A stretch of DNA of 64,000 nt from Pseudarthrobacter cellobiosi (GTDB lineage Bacteria > Actinomycetota > Actinomycetes > Actinomycetales > Micrococcaceae): the NCBI RefSeq assembly GCF_023913755.1, contig NZ_JAMXBJ010000031.1:1-64000 (forward strand). Direction: 5' to 3'. This document shows, piece after piece, positions 53,774 through 62,751 of the stretch (the first letter of the stretch is position 1; each line of letters opens with the position of its first letter). The position numbers and the translations under genes were made by a program. The notes under the pieces were generated by a model. The model ran no database searches. It was given only the letters and a program-made list of their open reading frames with translations, and was not told the DNA's origin.

Positions 53774-53827
53774 TTCTACGAAGTGTAGAACTTAAGTATA
53801 AATACTTGTATTTCAAATACATGTATT
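53774..53827 (+). promoter_or_regulatory. NsrR-type operators upstream of hmp
   Basis: TGTATTT-C-AAATACA at 53807-53821 is a perfect palindrome, extended with one mismatch to 53801-53827; it resembles the B. subtilis NsrR core (ATGTATTT/AAATACAT). A second inverted repeat, TTCTAC-GAAGT-GTAGAA, lies at 53774-53790. The whole 60-bp patch is AT-rich in a GC-rich genome. hmp starts 48 bp downstream. Confidence 0.75.
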
Positions 53828-53874
53828 GACCGCGGTCCGGATGTACGCCCCGGGCCCCTACCTCAGGAGTACGC

Positions 53875-55035
53875 ATGCTCTCGGACAAATCCCGCCCCGT
53901 CATTGAGGCCACCCTCCCGTTGGTCGGTTCCCGGATCGGCGAAATCACCCCCAAGTTCTATGCACGGCTGTTCGCCGCCCACCCGGAACTGTTGGATGGC
54001 CTGTTCAGCCGCTCCAACCAGCGCTCGGGCAACCAGCAGCAGGCGCTGGCCGGAAGCATCGCCGCTTTCGCCACGCACCTGGTCAACAACCCGGGCACCC
54101 TCCCCGAAACCGTGCTTTCCCGCATCGCGCACCGGCACGCGTCGCTCGGCATCACCGAGCCCCAGTACCAGGTGGTCTACGAGCACCTCTTCGCGGCCAT
54201 CGCGGAGGACTTGGCCGAGGTCATCACCCCGGAGATCGCCGAGGCCTGGACCGAGGTGTACTGGCTGATGGCCGATGCCCTGATCAAGATCGAAAAGGGC
54301 CTCTACGCCGCACAGGCCAACGGCACGATGTGGAGCCCCTGGAAGATCGCCGCCAAGACCCCCGCCGGCACTGGCTCGATAACCTTCACCCTGGAACCGG
54401 CCGACGACACCCCCATCACTCCCGCCCTGCCCGGCCAGTACGTCAGCGTCAAGGTCACCCTCCCGGACGGGCTGCGCCAGGTCCGCCAGTATTCGCTCTC
54501 CGGCGACGCCGGCACGAGCCGCAGCTTCACCACCAAGAAGGACGACGGCGGCGAAGTCTCGCCCGTGCTGCACGACACCGTCCAGGTGGGCGACGTCCTC
54601 GAAATCTCCAACCCCTACGGTGAAATCACGCTCAAGGAAGGCGAGGGCCCGGTGGTCCTGGCCTCCGCCGGCATTGGCTGCACGCCCACCGCGTCCATCC
54701 TGCGCTCCCTCGCGGAAGCCGGCTCGGACCGCCAGGTCCTGGTCCTGCACGCGGAAAGCGATCTGGAGTCCTGGGCGCTGCGCTCCCAGATGACGGACGA
54801 CGTCGAACGCCTCGAGGGTGCCGACCTCCAGCTGTGGCTCGAGCAGCCCGAGCCAGGCACCAAGGCGGGATTTATGTCCCTGCGCGAAGTGGACCTGCCG
54901 GCCAACGCGTCGCTGTACCTCTGCGGACCACTGCCGTTTATGAAGCACATCCGCAACGAGGCCATCAACGCCGGCATCCCGGCCACGAAGATCCACTACG
55001 AAGTCTTCGGCCCGGACATCTGGCTGGCCAGCTGA
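53875..55035 (+). CDS. hmp: Flavohemoprotein (nitric oxide dioxygenase)
   Basis: Oxidises NO to nitrate with NAD(P)H and O2. The 386-residue protein has a globin domain (1-140; proximal His near 88 in RIAHRHASLG), an FAD domain (about 150-255; RQYSLSGD) and an NAD domain (about 260-386; VLASAGIGCTPTASIL; YLCGPLPFMKHI; C-terminal YEVFGPDIWLAS). RBS AGGAG precedes ATG 53875. It is controlled by the adjacent NsrR-like gene. Confidence 0.96.
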   Translation: MLSDKSRPVIEATLPLVGSRIGEITPKFYARLFAAHPELLDGLFSRSNQRSGNQQQALAGSIAAFATHLVNNPGTLPETVLSRIAHRHASLGITEPQYQVVYEHLFAAIAEDLAEVITPEIAEAWTEVYWLMADALIKIEKGLYAAQANGTMWSPWKIAAKTPAGTGSITFTLEPADDTPITPALPGQYVSVKVTLPDGLRQVRQYSLSGDAGTSRSFTTKKDDGGEVSPVLHDTVQVGDVLEISNPYGEITLKEGEGPVVLASAGIGCTPTASILRSLAEAGSDRQVLVLHAESDLESWALRSQMTDDVERLEGADLQLWLEQPEPGTKAGFMSLREVDLPANASLYLCGPLPFMKHIRNEAINAGIPATKIHYEVFGPDIWLAS

Positions 55036-55059
55036 ATCAATTGGTGGGCCCACACCGGC

Positions 55060-55101
55060 AGGGTTCCCTGGCCGAGCTTGCGAGGCTAGGGGCCGGTGGG
55101 G
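55060..55101 (+). repeat. Dispersed hairpin repeat, copy 2
   Basis: CCCTGGCC-GAGCTTGCGA-GGCTAGGG forms a stem-loop with the same loop and flanks (CAGGGTT, GCCGGTGGGGA) as the copy at 12510-12553. The stem bases differ at several positions yet pairing is kept. It follows hmp. Confidence 0.75.
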
Positions 55102-55102
55102 A

Positions 55103-55149
55103 CGACGGCGGCCCCGCACCTTTCTTGCAAAGGTGCGGGGCCGCCGTCG
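55103..55149. terminator. Bidirectional terminator between hmp and pckG
   Basis: A perfect inverted repeat of about 22 bp (ACGACGGCGGCCCCGCACC and complement) flanks the short loop CTTGC and serves both converging genes. Confidence 0.9.
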
Positions 55150-55164
55150 TACTTTCTGGAACGC

Positions 55165-56991
55165 TTAGCCCAGGCGGGACTTCAGGCCGGCAAGCTCGGA
55201 CTGCAGCGCTTCGGGGAGGGAATCGCCGAAGTTGGCGTACCATTCCTCGATGGACGCGAGCTCGGTGGCCCACTCGGCCGGGTCAACGCGGACAGCTTCC
55301 TCGACCTGGGCAGGCGTCATGTCCAGGCCCTTGAGGTCGATGGATTCGCCGGTGGGAACAAAGCCGATCGGCGTCTCGACGGCGTCTGCCTTGCCTTCCA
55401 GGCGCTCGATGGCCCACTTGAGGACACGGGCGTTGTCGCCGAAGCCAGGCCAGGCGAAGCCACCCTCGGCCGTGCGGCGGAACCAGTTGACCAGGAAGAT
55501 CTTGGGCAGACGCTCCGGGTTGCCCTTGGCGGACAGGTTCACCCAGTGGTTGAGGTAGTCGCCGGCGTCGTAGCCCATGAACGGCAGCATGGCCATAGGA
55601 TCGCGGCGAACCACGCCCACCGCCCCGGCTGCCGCCGCAGTGGTCTCGGAGGACAGCGTGGAACCCATGAAGATGCCGTTTGACCAGCTGCGGGCCTCGG
55701 TCACCAGGGGGATGGTGGTCTTGCGGCGGCCGCCGAACAGGATGGCGGAAAGCTCCACGCCGTTGGGGTTGTTGTACTCCTCGGCCAGCATGTCGATCTG
55801 GTCGATCGGCGTGCAGAAGCGCGAGTTCGGGTGGGCTGCGGGTTTGTCCGAATCCGAGGTCCAGGAGTTGCCCTGCCAATCGGTCAGGTGAGCGGGCACG
55901 TCCTCAGTCATGCCCTCCCACCACACGCCGCCGTCGTCGGTCAGTGCAACGTTGGTGAAGATGCTGTTGCCTTTGGCAATAGCGCGCATCGCATTGGGGT
56001 TGGTGCCCCAGCCGGTGCCCGGAGCCACGCCGAAGAGGCCGGCCTCGGGGTTGACGGCGCGGAGCTCGCCTTCCTTGCCGAAACGCATCCAGGTGATGTC
56101 GTCACCGAGCGTCTCCACCTTCCAGCCTTCGATGGTGGGATCGAGCAGCGCGAGGTTGGTCTTGCCGCAGGCGGAGGGGAAGGCAGCCGAGACGTAGTAC
56201 GTCTTCTGCTCGGGCGAGGTCAGCTTCAGGATGAGCATGTGCTCGGCCAGCCAGCCCTCGTCGCGGGCCATGACGGAAGCGATACGCAGGGCGTAGCACT
56301 TCTTGCCCAGCAGCGCGTTTCCGCCGTAGCCGGAGCCGAAGGACCAGATGGAGCGTTCCTCGGGGAAGTGCACGATCCACTTGTCCGTGTTGCACGGCCA
56401 CGGCACGTCCGCCTGGCCTGCTTCGAGCGGCGCACCCAGGGAATGCAGGGCCGGCACGAAGAAGGCGTTGGTCTCGGTGATGCGGTTCAGCACGTCGGTG
56501 CCGATGCGGGCCATGATGCGCATCGAGGCAACAACGTAGGCGCTGTCGGTGATCTCCACGCCGAACTTGGGATCCTCAGCGTCGAGGTGTCCCATCACGA
56601 ACGGGATGACGTACATGGTGCGTCCGCGCATGGAGCCGGCAAACAGCCCACGCAGCTTCTCCTTCATCTCGACCGGGGCCATCCAGTTATTGGTGAAGCC
56701 GGCGTCGTGCTCCTTCTCGGAGCAGATGAAGGTCTGCTCTTCCACCCGGGCTACGTCCGCGGGATCAGAGAATGCAGCGAAAGAGTTGGGGAAGAGTTCC
56801 TCGTTCAGGCGCGTCAGCGTTCCTGCTGCGACCAGTTCATCGGTAAGACGCGTGTTTTCCTGTTCGGACCCGTCAACCCAGTGGATCCGGTCGGGCTGCG
56901 TGAGTCCAGCAACCTCTTCGACCCATGCCAGCAGGCCAGCATGCGTGGTGGGTGCTTTCTCAAGCAGCGGCAGTCGTGCGAGATCGCCCAT
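55165..56991 (-). CDS. pckG: Phosphoenolpyruvate carboxykinase (GTP)
   Basis: Converts oxaloacetate to PEP with GTP in gluconeogenesis. The 608 residues match the GTP-dependent class: P-loop [12 protein letters not shown] with the reactive Cys, and the [28 protein letters not shown] and [11 protein letters not shown] motifs. ATG 56991 ([12 protein letters not shown]) has GGAAGGG upstream and is preferred over ATG 57015. Upstream palindromes at 57139-57169 are likely regulatory. Confidence 0.96.
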   Translation of the reverse strand: MGDLARLPLLEKAPTTHAGLLAWVEEVAGLTQPDRIHWVDGSEQENTRLTDELVAAGTLTRLNEELFPNSFAAFSDPADVARVEEQTFICSEKEHDAGFTNNWMAPVEMKEKLRGLFAGSMRGRTMYVIPFVMGHLDAEDPKFGVEITDSAYVVASMRIMARIGTDVLNRITETNAFFVPALHSLGAPLEAGQADVPWPCNTDKWIVHFPEERSIWSFGSGYGGNALLGKKCYALRIASVMARDEGWLAEHMLILKLTSPEQKTYYVSAAFPSACGKTNLALLDPTIEGWKVETLGDDITWMRFGKEGELRAVNPEAGLFGVAPGTGWGTNPNAMRAIAKGNSIFTNVALTDDGGVWWEGMTEDVPAHLTDWQGNSWTSDSDKPAAHPNSRFCTPIDQIDMLAEEYNNPNGVELSAILFGGRRKTTIPLVTEARSWSNGIFMGSTLSSETTAAAAGAVGVVRRDPMAMLPFMGYDAGDYLNHWVNLSAKGNPERLPKIFLVNWFRRTAEGGFAWPGFGDNARVLKWAIERLEGKADAVETPIGFVPTGESIDLKGLDMTPAQVEEAVRVDPAEWATELASIEEWYANFGDSLPEALQSELAGLKSRLG

Positions 56992-57138
56992 TGCGGTTCC
57001 CTTCCTCGGGGTCATCGGTGTGGACTAAATGCTATTGGCCGCCCAAGGGCGTCATGGGAGGCCAGCGGTGCACGTTCGTGATCGTTGGAGCCGAAAACCG
57101 CGCAAATTCAAGGAAAACCGCGCACAAACGGCTGTATT

Positions 57139-57169
57139 TAGGTGACGAAGGTCACCTAGACCGGTCTAG
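57139..57169. promoter_or_regulatory. Overlapping palindromes upstream of pckG
   Basis: TAGGTGAC-GAAG-GTCACCTA (57139-57158) contains GGTGA-N6-TCACC, close to the CRP/GlxR pattern TGTGA-N6-TCACA. It overlaps CTAGACCGGTCTAG (57156-57169), a perfect 14-bp palindrome. The pair lies about 150 bp upstream of pckG and 100 bp before tRNA-Arg. Carbon-source control of pckG is a reasonable inference. Confidence 0.6.
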
Positions 57170-57194
57170 TCAGCTAGATTACATGCCTCCCGAT

Positions 57195-57224
57195 TTGGTA
57201 CTCCGGGCCACCCTCGCGTAAAGT
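57195..57224 (+). promoter_or_regulatory. Promoter of tRNA-Arg
   Basis: TTGGTA at 57195-57200 and TAAAGT at 57219-57224 are separated by 18 bp and lie 43 bp upstream of the tRNA. Confidence 0.5.
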
Positions 57225-57267
57225 AATTCGAGGTTCGGGGAGCAAGAAACTCCGCGAAACACAAAAT

Positions 57268-57341
<74 letters not shown>

Positions 57342-57345
57342 CAGA

Positions 57346-57383
57346 GAAAGGCCCGTATCGGCTCGCCGATACGGGCCTTTTGT
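57346..57383 (+). terminator. Terminator after tRNA-Arg
   Basis: AAGGCCCGTATCGGC pairs with GCCGATACGGGCCTT around TC, followed by TTGTCG. The rest of the gap to 57611 shows no gene. Confidence 0.9.
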
Positions 57384-57611
57384 CGTTAAGCGCAGCGCCC
57401 CTTCCTGCCACCGGCCTCGGCCCAGGAACAGCCCGGCCACGCGCGGCTTCCCACGGAAATGCGTCACTTTCAGCAGCAAACCCCCGCACTGCCCCTGGAT
57501 TCGCGCGGGCGAGCCCGCCCTTCGCGGTCAAAAGTTACGCAGTTCTGTAGTCACCCTGATTGACGACGACAGCGCTCCCCGCCTCCCGCGAGGCGGGCGT
57601 AGGCTGGACGA

Positions 57612-59108
57612 ATGACGCCTGAAACGCTGCAACGTGAATTTGATGTCATTGTGATCGGTGCTGGTGCCGTGGGGGAAAACGTCGCCGACCGGGTGGTCCA
57701 GGGCGGCTTGACGGCCGTTCTCATTGAAGCCGAGCTGGTGGGTGGCGAATGCTCGTATTGGGCCTGCATCCCGTCCAAGGCCCTGCTCCGCCCAGGCACA
57801 GCCCTGCACGGCGCACAGTCAGTACCCGGCGCAGTGGAAGCCGTCACCCTGACACTGGATGCAGCGGCAGTCCTTAAGCGCCGGGATTATTTCACCGCAA
57901 ACTGGCAGGACGACAGCCAAGTGAAGTGGCTGGACGATGCCGGGATTGAGCTGATCCGTGGCCACGGCTGGATCACCGCGCCGCGCACCGTTGAAGTAGC
58001 CGGGCTGGACGGCAACACTTACGAACTCAAGGCGCGTCACGCCGTCGTACTGGCCACCGGCTCCACACCCACCACCCCTCCCATCGACGGGCTGGCGGAC
58101 CTGCAGGTCTGGGGCACACGCGAAGCCACCTCGGCCAAGGAGGTGCCGGAGCGCCTGGCTGTGATCGGCGGGGGCGTAGCGGGCACCGAGCTGGCGCAGG
58201 CATTCGCACGCCTGGGCTCGGACGTGACGCTGGTGGCCAGGAGCGGACTGCTGGGCACATTCCCTGCAGAGGCCACCAAACTTGTTGCCGCGGGGCTGCG
58301 CGCGGACGGCGTGGCGGTCCGCCTCAACACGTCCACCGAAAGTGTCCGGGAAAACGACGACGGCACGTTCACCCTGACGCTTCAGGACCAGGCGCCGGAC
58401 GGCCGAACCACTGTCACTGCCGACAAGGTCCTCGTTTCAACAGGCCGGCATTCCGCCCTCGAAGGCCTCGGCTTGGAAAGCCTGGGTTTCGAAGCCGAGG
58501 GTGGGCACCCACTGAAACTCACAACCGACTCCACTGGCCTAGTCCAGGGCCTCCCGGACGCCCCGGGCACCCCAATCGAGAACGGCGGGGATCCCTGGCT
58601 CTACGCTGTTGGCGACGCCGCCGGCAGGAACTTCTTCACACACCAGGGCAAGTACGAGGCCCGGGCGACCGGTGACGCGATCGCCGCCCGCGCCAAGGGC
58701 GAGCTCAGCGGCGTCCCCGCGGTCTGGAGCCGGTACGCGCAGACCGCCAACCAGCACGCCGTCCCGAACGTGGTATTCACCGATCCCGAACTGGCGGCCG
58801 TGGGGCGCACTGTGGAGCAGGCGAAGCAGGACGGCTACAACGTATCGTCCGTGGAGCTGCCAATCCAAGTGTCGGGTTCGTCGCTGCATTCGGAGCACTA
58901 CGAAGGCTGGGCGCAACTGGTGGTGGACGAGGACCGGCGGGTCCTGCTCGGCGCCACGTTCGCGGGCCCGGACGTGGGCGAACTGCTGCACGCGGCCACC
59001 ATCGCCGTGGTGGGCGAGGTCCCGCTGGAGCGGCTGTGGCATGCGGTGCCATCGTTTCCCACGGTCAGCGAGGTGTGGCTGCGGCTCCTGGAGAAGTACG
59101 GCTTGTAG
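57612..59108 (+). CDS. Pyridine nucleotide-disulfide oxidoreductase (dihydrolipoamide dehydrogenase-like)
   Basis: A flavoprotein disulfide reductase of 498 residues. FAD motif DVIVIGAGAVGENVADR is at 11-27, the redox pair is Cys47/Cys52 in GGECSYWACIPSKALLRP, the NAD motif is LAVIGGGVAGTELAQAF and the second FAD motif LYAVGDAAGRNFFTHQGKYE. The dimerisation domain lacks the usual HxxxxE of lipoamide dehydrogenase: the end reads LWHAVPSFPTVSEVWLRLLE, a variant with H-A-V-P-S-F-P-T-V-S-E. The actual substrate could be another disulfide or a quinone. Confidence 0.9.
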   Translation: MTPETLQREFDVIVIGAGAVGENVADRVVQGGLTAVLIEAELVGGECSYWACIPSKALLRPGTALHGAQSVPGAVEAVTLTLDAAAVLKRRDYFTANWQDDSQVKWLDDAGIELIRGHGWITAPRTVEVAGLDGNTYELKARHAVVLATGSTPTTPPIDGLADLQVWGTREATSAKEVPERLAVIGGGVAGTELAQAFARLGSDVTLVARSGLLGTFPAEATKLVAAGLRADGVAVRLNTSTESVRENDDGTFTLTLQDQAPDGRTTVTADKVLVSTGRHSALEGLGLESLGFEAEGGHPLKLTTDSTGLVQGLPDAPGTPIENGGDPWLYAVGDAAGRNFFTHQGKYEARATGDAIAARAKGELSGVPAVWSRYAQTANQHAVPNVVFTDPELAAVGRTVEQAKQDGYNVSSVELPIQVSGSSLHSEHYEGWAQLVVDEDRRVLLGATFAGPDVGELLHAATIAVVGEVPLERLWHAVPSFPTVSEVWLRLLEKYGL

Positions 59109-59187
59109 GAGAGGCCGCAAGTGTCCGTTGGCTCTGGTCTATTCCACCCGCGCCCACTCCTCCCTCGCTATCTCCAATCGAGCTATT

Positions 59188-59207
59188 TGAACTGACCAGT
59201 CAGTTCA
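59188..59207 (+). promoter_or_regulatory. TetR-type operator of the ABC/YhgE operon
   Basis: TGAACTGAC-CA-GTCAGTTCA is a perfect 20-bp palindrome. It overlaps a candidate -35 TTGAAC (59187-59192), with TAGGCT 17 bp further on. The operon it precedes ends with a TetR-family gene, so autoregulation is likely. Confidence 0.75.
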
Positions 59208-59247
59208 GTTAGGCTGGAGGTGGACATACACCGTCGAAAGGCCATTT

Positions 59248-59955
59248 TTGCTCTCCGTACAGCAGCTCCTTGTGAAGGGCCGGCGCGACGATTTGCTTCC
59301 GCCCACCTCTCTGCGGGTCGGCCGGGGTGAGCTCCTCCTCGTCACCGCCGAACGCCAGGACCAGCGGACAGCCCTTGCCCTGACCATCAGCGGGCGCATG
59401 AAACCCACTGGCGGCCGGATCTCGTGGGACGCCAACGAACGAACCAAATCCCTCCGCCTCGCGAGCGCCCTGGTGGATTCCCCCAACGTGAATGAGCCCG
59501 AGCAGCACCTGAGCGTCCGGGACCTTGTCACCGAGGACCTCGCCCTGATCCCCCGCCGTTACCGGGGCGCGCTGCTCAGCAAGCCCTGGCTCAAAGTCAA
59601 CAGTTTCGAGGACATCGCGGACCTGTGGACGGAACAGCTGGCTCCGGACCGGCGCGTTGAACTGCTGACGGCCCTGGCCCTCGCCAGCCCGCACACCGAC
59701 CTCCTGGTGGTGGACTCCCCCGACAGGCACGGTGCCCACGCTGCGGACTGGCTCCCGCGGCTTGAGGAGCTGGCGTACGACGCCGGCCGGCCGCTCGCCG
59801 TCGTCGTCACGGTTACTGCCCTCCCGGCAGGGTGGATGGGACCGGCCACGGTGATCGGTAACGCCGTCCCGGACGTGGACGAAGCGCCCGATGCGCCGAC
59901 TCTCACAGACGAAGAAACCGAATCCCTCTTACTCGAAACCGAGGATGCCAAGTGA
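59248..59955 (+). CDS. ABC-type ATPase-like protein with degenerate Walker A
   Basis: A 235-residue protein laid out like an ABC nucleotide-binding domain: MLSVQQLLVKGRRDDLLPPT, GELLLVTAERQDQRTALALT where Walker A should be, LAPDRRVELLTALALASPHT in the signature/helix region, DLLVVDSPDRHG as Walker B, then a beta-strand region. The GxxGxGKS/T P-loop is missing and LSGGQ is not recognisable, so ATP hydrolysis is doubtful. TTG start at 59248 with GAAAGG seven bases before. Coupled to the YhgE gene by a 4-bp overlap. Confidence 0.78.
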   Translation: MLSVQQLLVKGRRDDLLPPTSLRVGRGELLLVTAERQDQRTALALTISGRMKPTGGRISWDANERTKSLRLASALVDSPNVNEPEQHLSVRDLVTEDLALIPRRYRGALLSKPWLKVNSFEDIADLWTEQLAPDRRVELLTALALASPHTDLLVVDSPDRHGAHAADWLPRLEELAYDAGRPLAVVVTVTALPAGWMGPATVIGNAVPDVDEAPDAPTLTDEETESLLLETEDAK

Positions 59956-61988
59956 CAGTGCTGCGGCTGGCCCGTTCCGAACTCAAGCGGATGACCGGCG
60001 GGTTGCTGCCGAAGCTGACCATCCTGGCCCTGATCATGGTGCCGCTCCTGTATGGGGCCGTGTACCTGTACGCCAACTGGAATCCCTACGGGAACCTGAA
60101 CCAGATCGACGCCGCCCTGGTGGTCGAAGACACCGGCGCCACGTCCAGCGACGGCACCGAGCTGCAGGCGGGCAAGAAGGTGGCGGACGGCCTGGTGGAA
60201 GGCAACGTCTTCAACTGGCAGGTGGTCCCCACGGCGGCCGAGGCCGATGCAGGGGTCAGCAGCGGCAAGTACGCGTTTGCACTGAAAATCCCGGCAGAGT
60301 TCTCCACAAACCTGGTCTCACCCGGCAGCTTCGATTCGGCCAGCCAGGCGATGCTGAACGTCACCACCAACGATGCCAACAACTACCTGCTGAGCACCAT
60401 CGTGGACAAACTGACCACCGCGGTGCACACCACTGTGGCCAAGGAAGTAGGCGAAGAGACGGCGACCCAGCTGCTCACCGGCTTCGGCACCATCCACGCC
60501 CAGATGCTCAAGGCCGCTGACGGCGCCGGGCAGCTGGCGGACGGCGTCGCCACCCTCCGCGACGGGACCGTCACCCTGCATACGGGCACCAGCGAGCTCA
60601 GCGCCGGGGCGGGCGAACTCTACAACGGGCAGCTGAAATTGCGTGATGGCGCCAATCAGCTGACCGACGGCGCCGGGCAGCTCAGCAGCGGGCTCTCCGT
60701 CCTGAAGGACAAGACCGCCACCCTGCCCACCGACACCCAGACCCTGGCCAACGGCGCGGCCCAGGTGGCCGCCGGGAACGCGCAGCTGAACACCAAGGTC
60801 CAGGGCGTCGTTACGCAGCTTGATGCCGCGGACCAAGGACTCCGGACGCGCGTGATCGAATCGAATGCCCGCCTGGTCGCATCCGAAGTGATCACCCAGG
60901 TGCAGGCCGACAAAATCCTGGCCGACTTCGATACCGTGGCAGCCTCCAGCCCCGTGGCCGCAGCGAAAACCCGGATCCAGACCGACGCCACCCAAATCCA
61001 GCAGCTCGCGGACGGCTCCGAAGCCGTGAGCGTCGGCGCAGCCCAGCTGGCAACGGCCACCCCTGCCCTGAAGGACGCCATTGTTCAGGCCTCCGGTGGC
61101 GCAGACCAGCTCCACACCGGGGCGGCCACGCTGGCCACCGGCGAGCAGTCTGCGCTGGATGGCGCCAGGCGCCTCTCGGAAGGGGCGCAAACGCTCGACG
61201 CCGGCGCGGGCCAGCTTGAAGCGGGTGCCGCCACCGCAGCTAACGGCTCACGGACGCTGGCCAACGAAATTGCCAAGGGAGCCGGGCAGGTGCCCAACCC
61301 GGACGATTCGCAGATGAGCAGCCTCTCAGAGGTGATTGCCGATCCGGTTGCGGTTAGCAATGTCTCCCAGGCAAAGGCGGATTCCTACGGCGCGGGGCTG
61401 GCACCGTTCTTCCTGACGCTCGCCTTGTGGATCGGCATCTTTATGCTGGTCCAGGCGATGCGGCCCATCACCCAGCGGGCCCTGGCGTCGAACGCTCCGG
61501 CCTGGAAAATCGCCGTCGGCGGCTGGCTTCCGTTCCTGGCCGTTTCGGTGGTGCAGGCGAGCCTGCTGACCCTCGTGGTGAATCTGGCGCTGGGCCTCAA
61601 CCCGGCGCATCCGGTGCTGATGTGGCTGTTTATGCTGGCCGCGGCCATGGCCTTCAGCGCCATCATCCAAGGCATCGTGGCGCTGCTGGGGTCACCAGGC
61701 AAACTGGTGGTGCTGATCCTGCTGGTGCTACAGCTGGTGTCCTCGGGCGGCACGTTCCCCTGGCAGACCACTCCGCAGCCACTCCACGTGGTCCACGAGA
61801 TCCTGCCTATGGGCTACGTCGTCACGGGCATGCGGCACCTCATCTACGGCGCGGACCTGTCCGGGATCGTGCCCACTGTCCTGGGGCTGCTTGGCTACAC
61901 GTTGCTGGGCGCGGCGATGTCCACGTTTGCTGTCCGGAAGCACAAGCACTGGACCCTCAAAACGCTCAAGCCGGAGATCGCGGTATGA
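59952..61988 (+). CDS. YhgE/Pip-family membrane protein
   Basis: A 678-residue ABC-2-superfamily membrane protein. One helix near the N-terminus (LTILALIMVPLLYGAVYLYA) is followed by a very long extracellular region (about 40-470) made of heptad-like repeats such as DGAGQLSSGLSVL, LATGEQSALDGARRL and LDAGAGQLEAGAATA, and five C-terminal helices from about 478 on. YhgE/Pip proteins include phage-infection proteins and are linked to type VII-like secretion or export. GTG start at 59952. Second gene of a three-gene operon. Confidence 0.9.
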   Translation: MTVLRLARSELKRMTGGLLPKLTILALIMVPLLYGAVYLYANWNPYGNLNQIDAALVVEDTGATSSDGTELQAGKKVADGLVEGNVFNWQVVPTAAEADAGVSSGKYAFALKIPAEFSTNLVSPGSFDSASQAMLNVTTNDANNYLLSTIVDKLTTAVHTTVAKEVGEETATQLLTGFGTIHAQMLKAADGAGQLADGVATLRDGTVTLHTGTSELSAGAGELYNGQLKLRDGANQLTDGAGQLSSGLSVLKDKTATLPTDTQTLANGAAQVAAGNAQLNTKVQGVVTQLDAADQGLRTRVIESNARLVASEVITQVQADKILADFDTVAASSPVAAAKTRIQTDATQIQQLADGSEAVSVGAAQLATATPALKDAIVQASGGADQLHTGAATLATGEQSALDGARRLSEGAQTLDAGAGQLEAGAATAANGSRTLANEIAKGAGQVPNPDDSQMSSLSEVIADPVAVSNVSQAKADSYGAGLAPFFLTLALWIGIFMLVQAMRPITQRALASNAPAWKIAVGGWLPFLAVSVVQASLLTLVVNLALGLNPAHPVLMWLFMLAAAMAFSAIIQGIVALLGSPGKLVVLILLVLQLVSSGGTFPWQTTPQPLHVVHEILPMGYVVTGMRHLIYGADLSGIVPTVLGLLGYTLLGAAMSTFAVRKHKHWTLKTLKPEIAV

Positions 61989-62746
61989 GCCACCCCGTTC
62001 CCGGACCTGACGTGCCTGATCCCGTTGGGTATGATCCTGTCGGGCACGATCCTGGCGTACATGAACCCGTTGGGCATGGTCCTGTCGGGCACGATCCTGG
62101 CGTACATGAACCCGTTGGGCACGATCCGGCCATGCACGGTCCGGCCGAGAAGAAACTCCGCCCGGCCCGGACCAACGCCACCCGGCAGAAGCTCTTCGAC
62201 GCGTCCATGGAGCTGATCGGCCAGCGTGGCGCAGCGGGTGTCACTGTGGACGAGATTGCCGCGGCGGCGGGTGTCTCCAAGGGCACTGTCTACTACAACT
62301 TCGGCAGCAAGTCGGACCTGATCGCGCAGCTGCTGCGGCACGGCGTGGACATCCTGAAGGCACGCCTGCTCAGCGAGGCCGGGCAGCCCGGGGCCGATCC
62401 GCTGGTGGCCATGGAGGCAATGATCGGCCAGGCCATGGATTTCATGGCCGATTACCCGTCTTTCGCCCGGTTGTGGGTGAGCGAAAACTGGCGGACTCCC
62501 AGCGAATGGCGGGACACGTTCGCGGTGCTCCGGTCTGAACTCCTGGCGGTCATCGGCGCGGCCATAGAGAACGTGGCTGCCGTCTATCCGGTGGACGAAA
62601 CGGTCTCGCGGGGCAGCCTCGAAACGGCGATCTTTGGCGCCTGCTTTGTGGTGGGGCTTGACCGGCAAACCTACAACCCGGAACGCACCCGTGACCAAAG
62701 CGTTGCAGCAATCATGGCAATCCTGCGCGGCTATGTCGTGAAGTAG
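61985..62746 (+). CDS. TetR/AcrR-family regulator with His-rich N-terminal repeats
   Basis: A 253-residue regulator coupled to the YhgE gene (ATGA). Residues 1-55 are an unusual Gly/His/Pro/Val extension containing a duplicated 15-residue unit (PVGHDPGVHEPVGHG). The HTH follows: RQKLFDASMELIGQRGAAGV and IAAAAGVSKGTVYYNFGSKS, then a ligand domain of about 140 residues. Normal family members lack the extension. It probably represses its own operon at 59188-59207. Confidence 0.88.
   Translation: MSHPVPGPDVPDPVGYDPVGHDPGVHEPVGHGPVGHDPGVHEPVGHDPAMHGPAEKKLRPARTNATRQKLFDASMELIGQRGAAGVTVDEIAAAAGVSKGTVYYNFGSKSDLIAQLLRHGVDILKARLLSEAGQPGADPLVAMEAMIGQAMDFMADYPSFARLWVSENWRTPSEWRDTFAVLRSELLAVIGAAIENVAAVYPVDETVSRGSLETAIFGACFVVGLDRQTYNPERTRDQSVAAIMAILRGYVVK
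62036..62125 (+). repeat. Tandem duplication of a 45-bp unit
   Basis: Units 62036-62080 and 62081-62125 are identical except in their last five bases (ATGGT versus ACGAT). Each encodes 15 residues of the His/Pro/Val extension of the TetR-type regulator, so copy-number change would keep the frame. Confidence 0.9.
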
Positions 62747-62751
62747 CAGGG

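Noticed and set aside
59248..59955. Treating the ABC-like gene as a pseudogene
   Set aside because: The frame is intact with coupling to the next gene and normal codon use; only the P-loop and signature are lost, which suggests altered function rather than decay.
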